From Sphaerolaimus hirsutus (Eukaryota; Nematoda; Chromadorea; Monhysterida; Sphaerolaimidae), in contig OZ038450.1 in NCBI GenBank assembly GCA_964036195.1, positions 28,894,794 to 28,958,793 on the forward strand: a stretch of DNA of 64,000 nt. Direction: 5' to 3'. This document shows positions 43,190-54,184 of the stretch, in pieces (the first letter of the stretch is position 1; the number at the start of each line of letters is the position of its first letter). Both the position numbers and the translations under genes were made by a program. Under the pieces are notes generated by a model. That model saw only the letters and a program-made list of their open reading frames with translations. It ran no database searches and was not told the DNA's origin.

Positions 43190-43713
43190 TATCCGGAAAA
43201 ATTGAAGTGGATGAAATTACGAAGTCCCCAAACGCCCAAGTTTCAGCGTAACGAAACCAAACACCAAATGCAAAATACCAAACACGCGAAAGTATACTTA
43301 CCGTAAATCCGTGATTACTTCCTCTCACTTCAATATTTTCCCTGCTAGCTGAGTGGAGAAAAATTATTTCTCTCTTGAATAGCTCCCCATTTTGATGTCG
43401 AATACTTGAAAATGTTTTTTATTAAGAAGTGGAATTGGAGAGTTATATCGCCAGAATACAAGAATACCCATTTTACTTTTTTCTTCAAAGAAACATCCCT
43501 TGTTCACCGGAAATAGTTCTTCTGTGCACCATTTATCCAAAATATTTATGCTCGCGCGCCAGTTCAGCAAGGAATAAAGTAAAATGGCAAATGATAAAAG
43601 CAAAGTAATTTGACAAATAGCTAGTTAAAAGTGAAGTAAAAAGAAAAGAGACAAATGGCAATGACAAGAAAATGAGATAAAAATAAATAAATGAAGAAAA
43701 AACTTGAGTATTT

Positions 43714-44390
43714 TAGGGTTGGCACTTGATTTTTTTTAACTGATTTTTTTTATATGATTTTTTTTAACAAAGGGTGGAAACTGATTTTAATTTTTTTTAA
43801 ATCAAAAGGCAAAATTTCTGGTAGACTTGCACAAGGTATTTTGCGTTTTTTTTTGTGCGCAAGCGCGCAATTTCTCATACATATTACCATTTGTGGTGTT
43901 TTCATGGGTTCGGGGGGATTTTTAGTGTAAAATCTTCCATTTATTCATGTCACCATGCAATAATAAGCCATGATATGCTAGTGTAGTATATAATATCAAA
44001 CCAATGTGCCCACATACTTCTACAGTGTGTAACATCACTGTCAATGTATTAGCCTTCTCTTACAACCTTATTTAAGCACTATTCCATGCTGAACTTCACT
44101 TGAAGTCACAAACATTCAACAAAAGGCGATATACGTAATAAGTCGACGTAAAATGGATATTTTTGAAAGAAATCGCTACTTATAATGCTATTCCATGACT
44201 CCACAGTCATAATAAGACCACAATAAACATAACAATACATTGCCTGACACTTAACATACATATATTTTCTCTCTATACCCCCATTTTGGGCGATTTTAAA
44301 AAAATCTGATTTTAATTTAAAAAAATCAATTTTTTTTTAATTGATTTTTTTTTTAATGAAGGCGTTAAAAAATGAGTTTTTTCCAACCCT
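43714..44390. mobile_element. hAT-zeta-like element
   Basis: TAGGGTTGGCACTTGATTTT at the left and complement of TTTTTTCCAACCCT at the right, with long T/A arrays (gattttttttaa). Same plan as 49785-50433, but no exact target duplication found. Confidence 0.6.
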
Positions 44391-44654
44391 TTATTTTTTT
44401 ACAAATACAATTTTATTTTATGTTTTCCCAGTATGTATTTCAAAAGTAGTTGATGCTTTAGTATAAATTTAATACTAAAGCATCAACTACTTTTGAAATA
44501 CATACCTAGGAAAGCATAAAAAAACGTAAACATAAAAAATTATGTGGTCTAATCTATTTTCAACATTGAATAACAGCCTTTGTTTCTTCTACCAATTTAC
44601 ATTTTCTATGTTCAGACGAAATTGACATCACAACCGACGCCCCGATACAAAATA

Positions 44655-44990
44655 CCGTATTACCTCGAAATACCCCCATGGGGGTTTATTATTTCGCCAG
44701 CAAAATTTGAGGGGGGGTTAATTCGAGGGGGGTTGTATTATTACACCAGAAATTTTCGTGAAATTCATAGTAAGGAATATGCCTTTTCTTACACAAAAAC
44801 GGTTATAAAAGTAGCTGCGATGCAAATAAGTAGTAATAATACATCATGTACATTGCATACATGATGTACATCATTCCGGAGGGGGGGGGGTATTTCGAGG
44901 GGGGGGGGGTATTTTTTCCCCAGCCCATTTTGAGGGGGGGTTAATTCGAGGGGGGTTAATTCAAGGGGGGGATAATTCGAGGTAATACGG
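44655..44990. mobile_element. TA-1 MITE
   Basis: 336 bp, CCGTATTACCTCGAAATACC to GAGGTAATACGG, TA-flanked. Confidence 0.78.
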
Positions 44991-45251
44991 TAGCATAAAA
45001 ATACATGCAACCCATTCCATATGGGATTAATCGACCTACTTTTGTAAATTTTGCACCTTAATGGAAGTTTTTTTTCACTACCCACGTATTTATTTTTATC
45101 GGGAAAGCGTAACAGTGATCATACCTATTTTGAGAAAACGTTGACGAAGGATAAATACCCTGAATACCTGGGTAAACGTAAATACGTTTTCGCAACTCTG
45201 CCAGAAAGCAAAATCCCCAACAACAATAATCATTAAGCTTTTGAGTGGATT

Positions 45252-45411
45252 GGCCCCCACACGCTAGTTGACATCGACACCAAAAGTCAACTGGTTCTGT
45301 TCCCAATTCAAAGCTTGCGTTTGAAGTCGTTCGTCGGCTCGTCAGCAACCTTTGAATCGGGATCGGCACCAGTTGACATCTGGTGTCAATGTCAACTAGC
45401 GTGTGTGGGCC
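45252..45411. repeat. Foldback with CACACGCTAGTTGACA ends
   Basis: cccacacgctagttgacatc at the left and atgtcaactagcgtgtgtgg at the right; internal ccaaaagtcaactgg and ccagttgacatctgg. Related to the outer arms of 23968-24638. Confidence 0.65.
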
Positions 45412-45830
45412 CAATTTTTCACTTTTTTACATTTTATTATCATTTGAGATTTGTCACTATACTTTTCACTTCTGTCGACTTTTTACTTCACTCATAACTT
45501 GCCATTTATCAAATTAAGTTTCATTTAACGTTCGGCACTTGGGGAACCGGCACAGGTCATATAATTATTGTATTCAACAGTTTCAGCTACGCAGGTTTAT
45601 TGAATTCTTCACAAATATCTATCAAAGTTTGAACGACGCATTTGAGAACAAAACAGCCTGCCTAAAAATAACTTACAATAAATATTACCTACTACAGCGG
45701 AATCTTATTTCACCCGAAACACTCAAAAAATCCACAAACACGATGAACCTAAATAGCATCCACAAATAACAAGTAGGAACTTACCGGTCTCAAAACACAA
45801 CAACAGAAGAAACACGCCATGGAACCATTA
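45412..45830. other. Intergenic, no gene seen
   Basis: AT-rich unique sequence. An open frame of 76 codons at 45539-45769 has no recognisable domain and no convincing start context. Confidence 0.4.
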
Positions 45831-45835
45831 GCCGT

Positions 45836-46030
45836 GCGCACACTAGTTTTCACACGAAATTTCGAAAACTCATAAATGAGCTTTGAACGTGTTTGAGTTT
45901 TCCACAATGAGTCATTTTTAATCTCCGTCAATTGCAGATGATGGCCATCTCATTGTAGAAAACTCAAATGCGTTTTAAGCTGATTTGTGAGTTTTCGAAA
46001 TTTCGTGTGAAAACTAGTGTGTGCAGGCAC
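45836..46030. repeat. Palindromic repeat (CACACTAGTTTTC ends)
   Basis: gtgcgcacactagttttcac and its complement gtgaaaactagtgtgtgcag. Second family member to 15133-15282. Confidence 0.65.
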
Positions 46031-46362
46031 ATTACAGACATCGCATCCAAACTAGCGTTCCAAAAATGGGTGATTTTCAGAAAATATTTATAATTGAATA
46101 TTACCTCAGAAAATCTCTCAAAGAAAATATAATCAAATCTCAGGAGAAAAAAAAACGGAGAAATGTTTTTTTTGTAATATGTCACTCTCATAAATAAAAT
46201 ACAATTAAATCTCTCCAGAAAAAACCCATGGAAAAATATGAATAAATGAAAAAGATTTTTCCACAATTTCTTACACCTCAAAAAAATCTCACGACATTTT
46301 TGGAACGCTACAATCCCAACAAAAATCACACTCTACCAAAAAGTCCCCCCCCCAAAAAAAAA

Positions 46363-46574
46363 TCACTCCCTCGCCGCCCTACCCCTCCCCCTTGCCCCAA
46401 AAGGGGAGCCCCTCTTTGCAGTCTGCAGCTTGCCCCTGGCCGCCCTGCCGCCCAAAGCGGGCGCCAAGTGCCTGGCGATCACGCCGCCCGCCGCTCCCCC
46501 CGGGGGGCCGCTGATCTGCGACCTGTGCAGTCGCGCCGCCGCGCCGCTCGTCGACGCGCCGCCTGAATCTTCCT
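46363..46574 (-). CDS. Acidic/RG gene, terminal exon
   Basis: Acceptor ccatccag after a long C run; encodes EEDSGGASTSGAAARLHRSQ ... RGKLQTAKRGSPFGARG and RGRAARE, stop TGA. The plus strand is also open here but lacks a donor at the exon edge. Confidence 0.72.
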
Positions 46575-49500
46575 CTGGATGGGGGGGGGGGGGGTCAGGG
46601 GGGTGTTGAGGTTGGGGTTGAGGTTTGAGGGGAAGTTTTTCTGTTGGTGTTATCGCGTCAGGGTGGGGGGTGAACAGTTGTATCAGTTTCCACTTATTAC
46701 CCCCGGGGTTTGAATTTTTCCAGCAAAATTTGAGAGGGAGCCATGCGGGGGTTTTGTAGATTTGGACACTCGCGGGAGTTCGTATAGGATGGATCGCTCC
46801 TCCGGATGGTTACATAGCTGGAACCCGCCAAACCCCCTTCAAAACCGATGGTGCCATGGGAGGGGTCCAATTTCACTAAGTAAAATGTCATACAAAACAT
46901 TTTATCCAAATAAATTCACCTCTCCTGGCCACATTTGTCAGTTTAATGACACGCGAGGGTTTGCCACTATCGTCGTCCCCACCAGGCGGCAGGATGTCCA
47001 CGCTGTAAAAATATGTCAAATTTTTGAAAACTATAATACACGGTACTTGTTTTTTTATCAGAAATCTTTACCAAGTAAATTCATAATTTTCAACTGTATA
47101 TAATAGCAATATATTTGAATTTGAAACAAATTCAGTAAGTTGTTTGTGCCCCAAAAATTGCGCGACAATGTCGGGTACAATGTCACCATTAAACTAACAC
47201 ACAAACCAAAAAGTCAAAAACAACACCCCCCCTCACCGCCTAGACACACTGCCCGCAGCGACCCCCGGCGGCTTGCCCCCTCCAAGGGGCAGCGCCCTGT
47301 GCATGGGGCTCCTGCCGGGCGTGGGGTCGTCCGCCCTCCGTAGGGCATCCTCGTCCATCTCCACGCCCTCCTCCTCCTCGTCGTCGTCCTCCTCCACCTC
47401 GCCCAGGACCATTTCCCCGCCGGCGGCGCTGGGGGGTCCCGAGTCGGGCCGCACCCCTGGACCCCCCTGCACGGCCATGTCCAGCTCGTCGGACACGTGC
47501 GGCCCGGAGCTAAGGGGGGGTAAGGGGGATAGGTTTTGTTGGTTTTGGGGGTTTTATTTTGATTGAAAAATGCAGAAAAATGTCACACAAATATGTCAAA
47601 TGTCATGCGTGAAGTGAAGTTCAGTAATAAAATGATTGCTTTTTAAACTCGAAACTTTACTATTTTAATTACTTTTCTTTTTAAATCAATTTAAATCAAG
47701 TTTTTTCACGGGTTTTTTAAACCAACGGCAATCCATCATCATCATCCTCAACGAGTTCGTCAGCATCATCGTCAGGTTGATCGTAACCCTCTGCGATTTG
47801 AAAAAAACCCTATGTTTCATACCAAGAGTTTAATACCAATACCGCAAATGACAACGAAAGTGTAAGTTGTAAGAAAAGTGATACGTGGTATGCAAAGTGA
47901 CAACTAAGTGGCCCACTGAAAATACTTGTCACTTGACGCACCACTTACTATGGACTAGGGTTCAAACGGGATTGACTTTTCGTGATCGGGATCGGGATTG
48001 GTATTTTGAGATTTCGGGATCGGGATCGGGATCGGGATTGGCCGGGATTGGGGTCACGGGATTGGGATCGGGATCGGGATTGGCATTTTTTCGGGATCGG
48101 GATCGGGGTATTGCGATAGAGCTTTTGGCCAATGTTCTGGCATCCACAGTTGTTCATAAAGGTCTCAAAACACTGTTGGATGCCAGAAAAGTGGCATAAA
48201 ATGAACGCTGGGGGTTTGCGTTCACATTTTTACATGCAAAAATTTCATTTTTTCACTTTTGATAATTTCCACTAATTTTTCCGGGATCGGGATCCCGGAC
48301 TTTGGAGGTTCTCGGGATCGGGATCGGGATTTGAAAATTTGCGGGATCGGGATTTGAAAATTTTCGGGATCGGGACTGCTAAATCCCGGAATTTCACGGG
48401 ATCCGGGATCGGGATCCCGTTTGAACCCTAGGTTGGGGACGACATGACTTTTCTATATCGATATTCAACTTTATTCCTGAAACTCGATATTCAATTGGAA
48501 AAATGTTTGATATTTTTTACAAAATTTTTCCGATATCGAAATTCAATACGTATTGAAAAATAGTCGATATTCGATACTCGACACGACATCCACACCCCAG
48601 CACACACAAATAAAAAACCCGCACCAACCCCCGCTGCTAGAATCGACATCCGGCTCCTCATTGGCACCTCCATCCCCAGCAATAATCATATCGATGTCAG
48701 CGTCGTCCAGGTTCTCGTACTGCTTGCCGAACTGGTCCAGGGCGGCCGTGGACTGTGACGAATGGGGACCCCCCACGGCGCCCCCGCGCACCCCCCGCTG
48801 CTGTTGTTGTGTGCTGGAGGAGGCTTCGTTGCTGTCGGAGTCGCCTGGGGGTGATTTGAGTTTTGATAATTATCGCGATATTTTTAGCGAAAATGGAGAA
48901 TACATTCGATACAAGACGATTTTTTTTAAATGTCATTTTACAAAAAATATAATACAAATTTTGATACTTGATCTTTTGACGCCTTTGACTTCTCAAATTA
49001 GTGCCACCAGGGACGTATCCAGGATTTTTGAGCGGGGGGGCTGTATGTTTAAGGAGGCCGGTGAGCGGGGGGGGGGGGGGGCTCAGCCCCCCCCCCAAAA
49101 AAGAATTTTACGTACAGAGTGGCGGAATGACGCCATGGCGCTGGCGCCACTAGTAGTCGCAACGCCATGGCGCCATTGGCGTTGGCGCCAGCGCCATGGA
49201 ACGCTGTATATGTATGTAAATATACATACAAATACAGCAAACAGCACATAATTGAGTATATTTATAATGATTTCGGCCACAGGGAGCAAATCTGCCGATA
49301 ATACATGATCTGCGGCGAAAAATGCGCGCTTGCGGGCAAAATGGCAAAAAAAATTTACGCTGACGTTGAAAAAGTGGCATTTTCCGGCCACTTTCTGGTC
49401 TCACCCCGGGAGAGGCCCCCCCCCCTCCCGCCCACCCCCCCCCTGGATACGGCCCTGAGTGCCACCTCTTTTTTACTTATCCACTTGCGGAACCTGACCT

Positions 49501-49635
49501 CCAATCGAACAATCCTCAATTTTTAAAGTTTCAAAGTGACCTCTGGGCCGCGGTCGGAAATGCGCCGCCGCGGTGGAAGATTCGACGAAATTGTCGCCGG
49601 CCGACGGCGCCGCGCCGCCCAACTCGTCCATGCCG
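46363..49635 (-). CDS. Unidentified acidic protein with RG-rich C-terminus (3' part of gene)
   Basis: Six minus-strand exons: 49541-49635, 48629-48844, 47723-47790, 47237-47509, 46920-47002 and 46363-46574. Phases agree within the first three and within the last three, but the join from 47723 to 47509 does not (phase 0 into phase 2), so an exon is missing or a boundary is wrong there. The protein is low complexity: Asp/Glu tracts, Gly/Ser/Pro-rich stretches, then an Arg/Gly-rich end (GSPFGARGRGRAARE, stop). It looks nuclear or nucleic-acid associated by composition only; no fold or family is recognised. Exons are much more GC-rich than the introns. The 5' end is not found in the window. Confidence 0.7.
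46920..47002 (-). CDS. Acidic/RG gene, penultimate exon
   Basis: 83 nt, phase 2 to 1, acceptor tttttacag, donor gtgaat. Encodes VDILPPGGDDDSGKPSRVIK then LTNVARR. Phases match both neighbours. Confidence 0.72.
47237..47509 (-). CDS. Acidic/RG gene, long acidic exon
   Basis: Acceptor cccccccttag, donor gtgagg. Encodes SGPHVSDELDMAVQGGPGVR, a run EVEEDDDEEEEGVEMDEDAL and HRALPLGGGKPPG. The opposite strand is open as a Ser-rich frame, an artefact of GAG/GAC repeats. Confidence 0.72.
47723..47790 (-). CDS. Acidic/RG gene, short acidic exon
   Basis: Acceptor aatcgcag, phase 1 in. Encodes EGYDQPDDDADELVEDDDDG then LPL; donor gtttaa, otherwise a stop follows after one Val. Could therefore be an alternative C-terminus. 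Confidence 0.55.
47957..48430. mobile_element. hAT-like MITE with GGGATC arrays
   Basis: TAGGGTTCAAACGGGATTGA at the left and GATCCCGTTTGAACCCTA at the right. The interior repeats cgggatcgggat in both orientations. It sits in an intron of the minus-strand acidic gene. No clear 8-bp duplication. Confidence 0.72.
48629..48844 (-). CDS. Acidic/RG gene exon
   Basis: 216 nt, phase 1 to 1, acceptor cacccccag, donor gttggt. Encodes DSDSNEASSSTQQQQRGVRG and DQFGKQYENLDDADIDMIIA then EEPDVDSSSG. Confidence 0.7.
49008..49457. mobile_element. hAT MITE (CAGGGACGTATCCAGG ends)
   Basis: 450 bp. Left CAGGGACGTATCCAGGATTT, right complement of CCTGGATACGGCCCTG, exact 8-bp duplication AGTGCCAC (49000-49007 and 49458-49465). 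The interior carries beta-like GGCGCC words (49130-49205). It lies in an intron of the acidic gene. A relative with GTAGCCAGG ends is at 58314-58712. Confidence 0.9.
49541..49635 (-). CDS. Acidic/RG gene, most 5' exon seen
   Basis: 95 nt, phase 2 to 1, acceptor atttgcgcag, donor gtcact. Encodes MDELGGAAPSAGDNFVESST then AAAHFRPRPR. The Met is internal because an acceptor precedes it. Confidence 0.62.
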
Positions 49636-49784
49636 CTGCGCAAATAAATACATCATTTGCATGGCGAATCATTTTGATTTTCCGGCAACTCAAAATGGGT
49701 ACTCATAAATTAGTACTCCAGTTGACGGAGATAAAAAAGCAAACTCAAAATTTGATTCAAATATGTTCAAAGGTAATGTATGAG

Positions 49785-50433
49785 TAGGGTTGGAAAAAAA
49801 ACGTTTTTTTTTAACTCGATGTTTTTTTTAAAACGTTTTTCTTAAATAAAAAACGTTTTTTTTTAAAAGCTCCCAGATATAACCTTGTGTCAACATATAT
49901 AGATATATCAGACAGTGGCAATACTCTATGATGTTATATATGACCATATAATGGCTGTGGAGCCATGGGAAAGCATTATAAGTGGTGATTTGTGTCAAAA
50001 ATATCCATTTTTCGTCGACATATTGTTCGTATATTGCCTTATAGTCGAATGTTCGTGACTTCAGGTAAAGTTTGGCACGGAATAGTGATCAAACAAGGTT
50101 ATAAAAGGAGCTTGTTACTTTGGGAGTGAAGTGACACACTGTGGAGGTACATGGAAGCATATTACCTCAATATTATATAGTACAGCAGTATATGGCGGCT
50201 TATTAACCCATGGTAGCACATAGAAATGGATACTTTGATACAAAAAATGCCACAAAACCAATGAAAACAACCACCAATGTCAATTTGTGTGTGAAATTGC
50301 GCGCTTGCACGCAAAAATTTTGCAAAATACCTAGTGCTTAGTACTAAAAATTTTGGTCGATGTTTTTAAAAAAAAAACATTTCGGACGTCATATTTAAAA
50401 AAAAAAACGTTTAAAAAACATCGGCCAACCCTA
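49785..50433. mobile_element. hAT-zeta MITE
   Basis: 649 bp. TAGGGTTGGAAAAAAAACG to ACATCGGCCAACCCTA, exact 8-bp duplication TGTATGAG (49777-49784 and 50434-50441). Subterminal arrays of aaaaaacgtttttt. No transposase. Confidence 0.92.
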
Positions 50434-50959
50434 TGTATGAGTACATTAATCAAAAAGCAGGTTGAACGAATTTACATGTGAGAAATCGCTATAGACTTTT
50501 TGAGGGGTGAAAATATTTAAACGACAGCTCCGAGTGCTGCGGCGGTGAGTAAGTAGCTTCCATTATCTAGGTAAGTAAAAGTTTGATGGTTATCAGTGTG
50601 CGTTGGCTCGACCTGGCACACATCCCCCTGTCCACACGCTTTACAATGAAATCTACCATATTCCATCAGAATAGAAGAAAAAAACAATTATCATCCCACT
50701 AATACATCGCTTTCACTTTAACTAGGGGAATATGGTAAATAATGTATTCACGAGATTTGATTCATTAAAATATGGTAAGGCCACTTTCACACTGCACTTG
50801 TGCGACGACAATAGATCTTATATATGGACAAACGACCAGATCAAATATTTTACTTGTCGTCACACTCGCGCAATGTGACGACCACTTCTTTTTTTAATTG
50901 TCGGCGCACCTGTCGGCCTCCGCCAGTGGCAAAAAAATTTTTATAAACATGTAAATATA

Positions 50960-51606
50960 ACTGAGGCGTCCAATTCTAAAAGTCGACAAGTCCAAATATG
51001 AAAATTTCGAGTTAGGCCCGGAAACGTCATCTGGGGCTACTTCCGCACATTTTTCATCATTTTCCATAAATTTTTTGACCTCACATGCCCATATGGCATA
51101 GTGCCAAATTCGACATTTTTGGGGAAAAATGCAAAAAAATTGGGCAAGAAGTCGACAAGTCCACTTAGTTTTGGGCTAAAAGTCGATAAGTCCATCCTGC
51201 GCATCTTTTTTTTATGGGAAAAAAAACGCAAGAAATGTGATAAGTCCACTATGGGCACGGATTTCTAAAAGTCGAGAAGCGCATAAATTTCCCATAAGGG
51301 AGGCGCAACGCCGGCGGGAACAAAAATGTTCTCGCGTGCAAGAGGGCGACAAGTCCATTTCCCTCCCAAAACAGTTTTGCTCTGACCGAATGGAATTTTA
51401 TGGACACCCCATTTTTCACATATACGTTGAGATTTGGGGCTGAAAATTTGACACTTTATTGTCAACACACGGAACTTAATGAAAAGCATGAGAGAGCCAA
51501 ATTGGACACGCACCACGGGCCTGGAATTGGGTTTGAAACTTAAAATGCGATTTACTCAAAATCACATTTTGTGGACTTGTCGACTTTTAGAATTAGACGC
51601 CTCAAC
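50960..51606. mobile_element. TA-3 MITE, copy 2
   Basis: ACTGAGGCGTCCAATTCT to AGAATTAGACGCCTCAAC with TA flanks; interior repeats gtcgacaagtcc. The right-hand TA is shared with the next TA-1 element. Confidence 0.78.
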
Positions 51607-51608
51607 TA

Positions 51609-51971
51609 CCGTATTTCCTCGAAATACCCCCCGGGGGGTGATTGTTTCATAGTGGTCCCGAGAGGGGGGGGGTCAAACGAGGGGGGGGTATTTCGAGGGG
51701 GGGGGGGGGTTATTATTTCACAAGAAAATTTTTGAAAACCAAGTACGAAATTGTCGTGGGAAACGTACGCAGACGTCGAAAAATGCAACAAAAACCGCCA
51801 TTTATAAGGTTCTGTAGACTAATATTAGTATGTAGATGGTATGTACACTGTTCTAACGTGATTCCGACATTGTTTTAACGTGTGTTCTGCACTACGCAGA
51901 ACCAAACTGCCATATTTGTGATGTACGTTCTCTTTACACTCAATTTGGGGGGGGGGTATTTCGAGGGGGGG
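51609..51971. mobile_element. TA-1 MITE cut by an assembly gap
   Basis: Follows TA with CCGTATTTCCTCGAAATACC and matches 20753-21203 nearly base for base until the gap. The right end is missing in the Ns. Confidence 0.75.
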
Positions 51972-52171
51972 NNNNNNNNNNNNNNNNNNNNNNNNNNNNN
52001 NNNNNNNNNNNNNNNNNNNNNNNNNNNNNNNNNNNNNNNNNNNNNNNNNNNNNNNNNNNNNNNNNNNNNNNNNNNNNNNNNNNNNNNNNNNNNNNNNNNN
52101 NNNNNNNNNNNNNNNNNNNNNNNNNNNNNNNNNNNNNNNNNNNNNNNNNNNNNNNNNNNNNNNNNNNNNNN
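51972..52171. other. Assembly gap (200 N)
   Basis: Exactly 200 N, a conventional placeholder size. It begins inside a G homopolymer of a TA-1 element, so the true length is unknown. Predicted proteins across it are meaningless. Confidence 0.99.
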
Positions 52172-52525
52172 CGATGTTCTTCTCGGTGCAATGCGAACCC
52201 ATGGTGATGGGTCATCTCCTCGAAATACCCCCAAGTCTGAGCGAGCTTTTGAAAAAATACTTCCCGCTCGAATTACCTCGTCAAAATTTGCACTATGTAA
52301 AAATAACCCCCGTGAAAATATGGGATTAGGTAAGCTTTATAATTCAAAGATTCCAGTGGCAATAGTCCTTGACATGTTTTGATATTTTCTCATTCACATC
52401 ATTGTTCCAAAGCCATTACCTACTTGTAATTAAACATAATTAAAAGAAGGTGTGACGTAAAAAAACATACCTACTTATTACACTCTGACATCGAGAATGA
52501 CCCACCCACGCACGGCACTTGAGTG

Positions 52526-52802
52526 CAGGGTTGGCAAAATCTCAGAAAACAATAAAAATACAATGGAAAATAAAAGAATAAAATAAAAATAAAATGGAAA
52601 ATTGAAGAATAAAAAATAAAAAAGTACAATTTTGATATAAAATAAAATACAATTTTAGTAAAAATAATTTTACTAAAACCAATCCTGGTCACAAACTAAA
52701 ATAAAAAAATGGGAAATTGAGGAATAAAATAAAAATAAAATGGAAAATTGAAGAATAAAAAATACAATTTCAGTAAAAAGAATTTTACTAAAATCAACCC
52801 TG
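52526..52802. mobile_element. hAT-epsilon MITE, short
   Basis: 277 bp. CAGGGTTGGCAAAATCTC to ...AAAATCAACCCTG, with CTTGAGTG (52518-52525) against CTTGTGTG (52803-52810). Two head-to-tail blocks of ataaaataaaaataaaatgg inside. Confidence 0.8.
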
Positions 52803-53180
52803 CTTGTGTGAGCTAGGCACAGAATTATTGCAACAAAATGCCAGCTGACATTTAGGGCTACCTCCAGAAGAGTCTGCAGACCACTCAAGAATCACAAGTG
52901 GACAATTTGCATTTATTCGCAATTATCTCGTTAACTCACGACGGGTTTGTCTAGCCCACTCGATATACGTGGCATGGAATGTTATTAACGTAAAACATAT
53001 CCATTGACGTTTTATTTCTGTTAGACAATAAATTGTAAATACATATCCTTGTTTAATATGTTTCTGATGGTATTTAAGCTGGTGATCAGAACCATTTTAG
53101 AATTTTGCGTTCTTTTTCCCTTCTATGCAAAAGCTGATATAAAAGCCTACCTATCCGAAATAAGTTTTCTGTACTCGAGT

Positions 53181-54184
53181 TTTAGTGATTGGAAAAAAGC
53201 ACCAGGACTTTGTTCGCACCGGGGCAGGCCTACTACGCACAACTGCCCGGCCCGCACATACGCCCGGCCCGCACATAATGAAACAGGCCCGCACAAAAAC
53301 GCGGTCTGCACATAACTGGTGATTATGTGCATGCCGCCCCATGTGCGTGCCGGTCGTATGTGCGCCGGCCGGTCAGGCGGGGAGGGCTGTGTGTACATCA
53401 GCCCGCACATGTCACTGGCTGCGGCAAACACAAAGGCCAGAGAACAGTGGTAATAAGAGGGAACAATGCTTAGCCCTTTGTATTCGGCTTCCACTACCAT
53501 AATTGGTTTAAGTGAAAAGCTACAAAATTACGATCTTTCTGACAAAATAATAACCCCCCCTCAAATTAGCCCACCCCTTGAAATAGCCATTTCTACAAAA
53601 TTTAGATTTTTCTGATGAAATAACCCGAAATAACGAAAGCCCCCCTCAATTGAAAATGTGATGTAAAATGGGAATGTCTTGTCATTTGACTTCTCTGTCA
53701 AATGGAAAAAATAAGAAATCTGATTTTTTCAGTTGATCGAGAAGTCAAGTGACAAGACATTTTAGATGACATTTTCATAAATTGATGCATTAATGTAAAA
53801 TATTGGGGGGTGTTGTGGGCGTGGGGTATCCAATCACAAGCCCCGCACACACATACGCCCGGCACGCACATGGGGCGCCACGCACATAGCAGCAGTTATG
53901 TGCGGACCGGGTTTTTGTGCGGGCTGGGTTTCATTATGTGCGGGCCGGGCGTATGTGTGGGCCGGGCATATGTGCGTAGAAGTGCACCCTCGTTGGCACC
54001 AATCGCCAAAAGCACTTTTCCGAACCACAGTGGCAAGCGCTAATGGCGCCAGAGCGAAGTAGCGCCAAGCGCCAGAAGCGCCATGGCGCTTTTTACGTTG
54101 GCGCTAGCCCCAAGCGCCAGCGCGAGGAATTTTACTCCTGGCGATTTTTCCTTTTCACCAGCGCCACGGGGCTTTTCCATCACC
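53181..54184. mobile_element. hAT-beta element inside gamma
   Basis: TTTAGTGATTGGAAAAAAGC at the left, complement of GGGGCTTTTCCATCACC at the right, exact 8-bp duplication ACTCGAGT (53173-53180 and 54185-54192). Interrupted by the delta element 53220-53991. Confidence 0.8.
53220..53991. mobile_element. hAT-delta element inside beta
   Basis: Starts CGGGGCAGGCCTACTACGCA and ends with inverted tgtgcgtagaagtgcaccctc. Flanked by GTTCGCAC (53212-53219) against GTTGGCAC (53992-53999), 7 of 8. Arrays of cccggcccgcacata in both ends. Confidence 0.75.

Noticed and set aside
47273-47566. Plus-strand Ser-rich frame opposite the acidic exon
   Set aside because: Antisense of GAG/GAC repeats; the minus strand has acceptor, donor and phase agreement with neighbours.
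48553-49251. 232-codon plus-strand open frame
   Set aside because: Spans the antisense of one acidic-gene exon, an intron and a hAT element with its GGCGCC repeats; composition changes abruptly and no domain is seen.
51825-52382. Open frames of 119-166 codons across the N gap
   Set aside because: More than half of each is unknown sequence from the 200-N placeholder.
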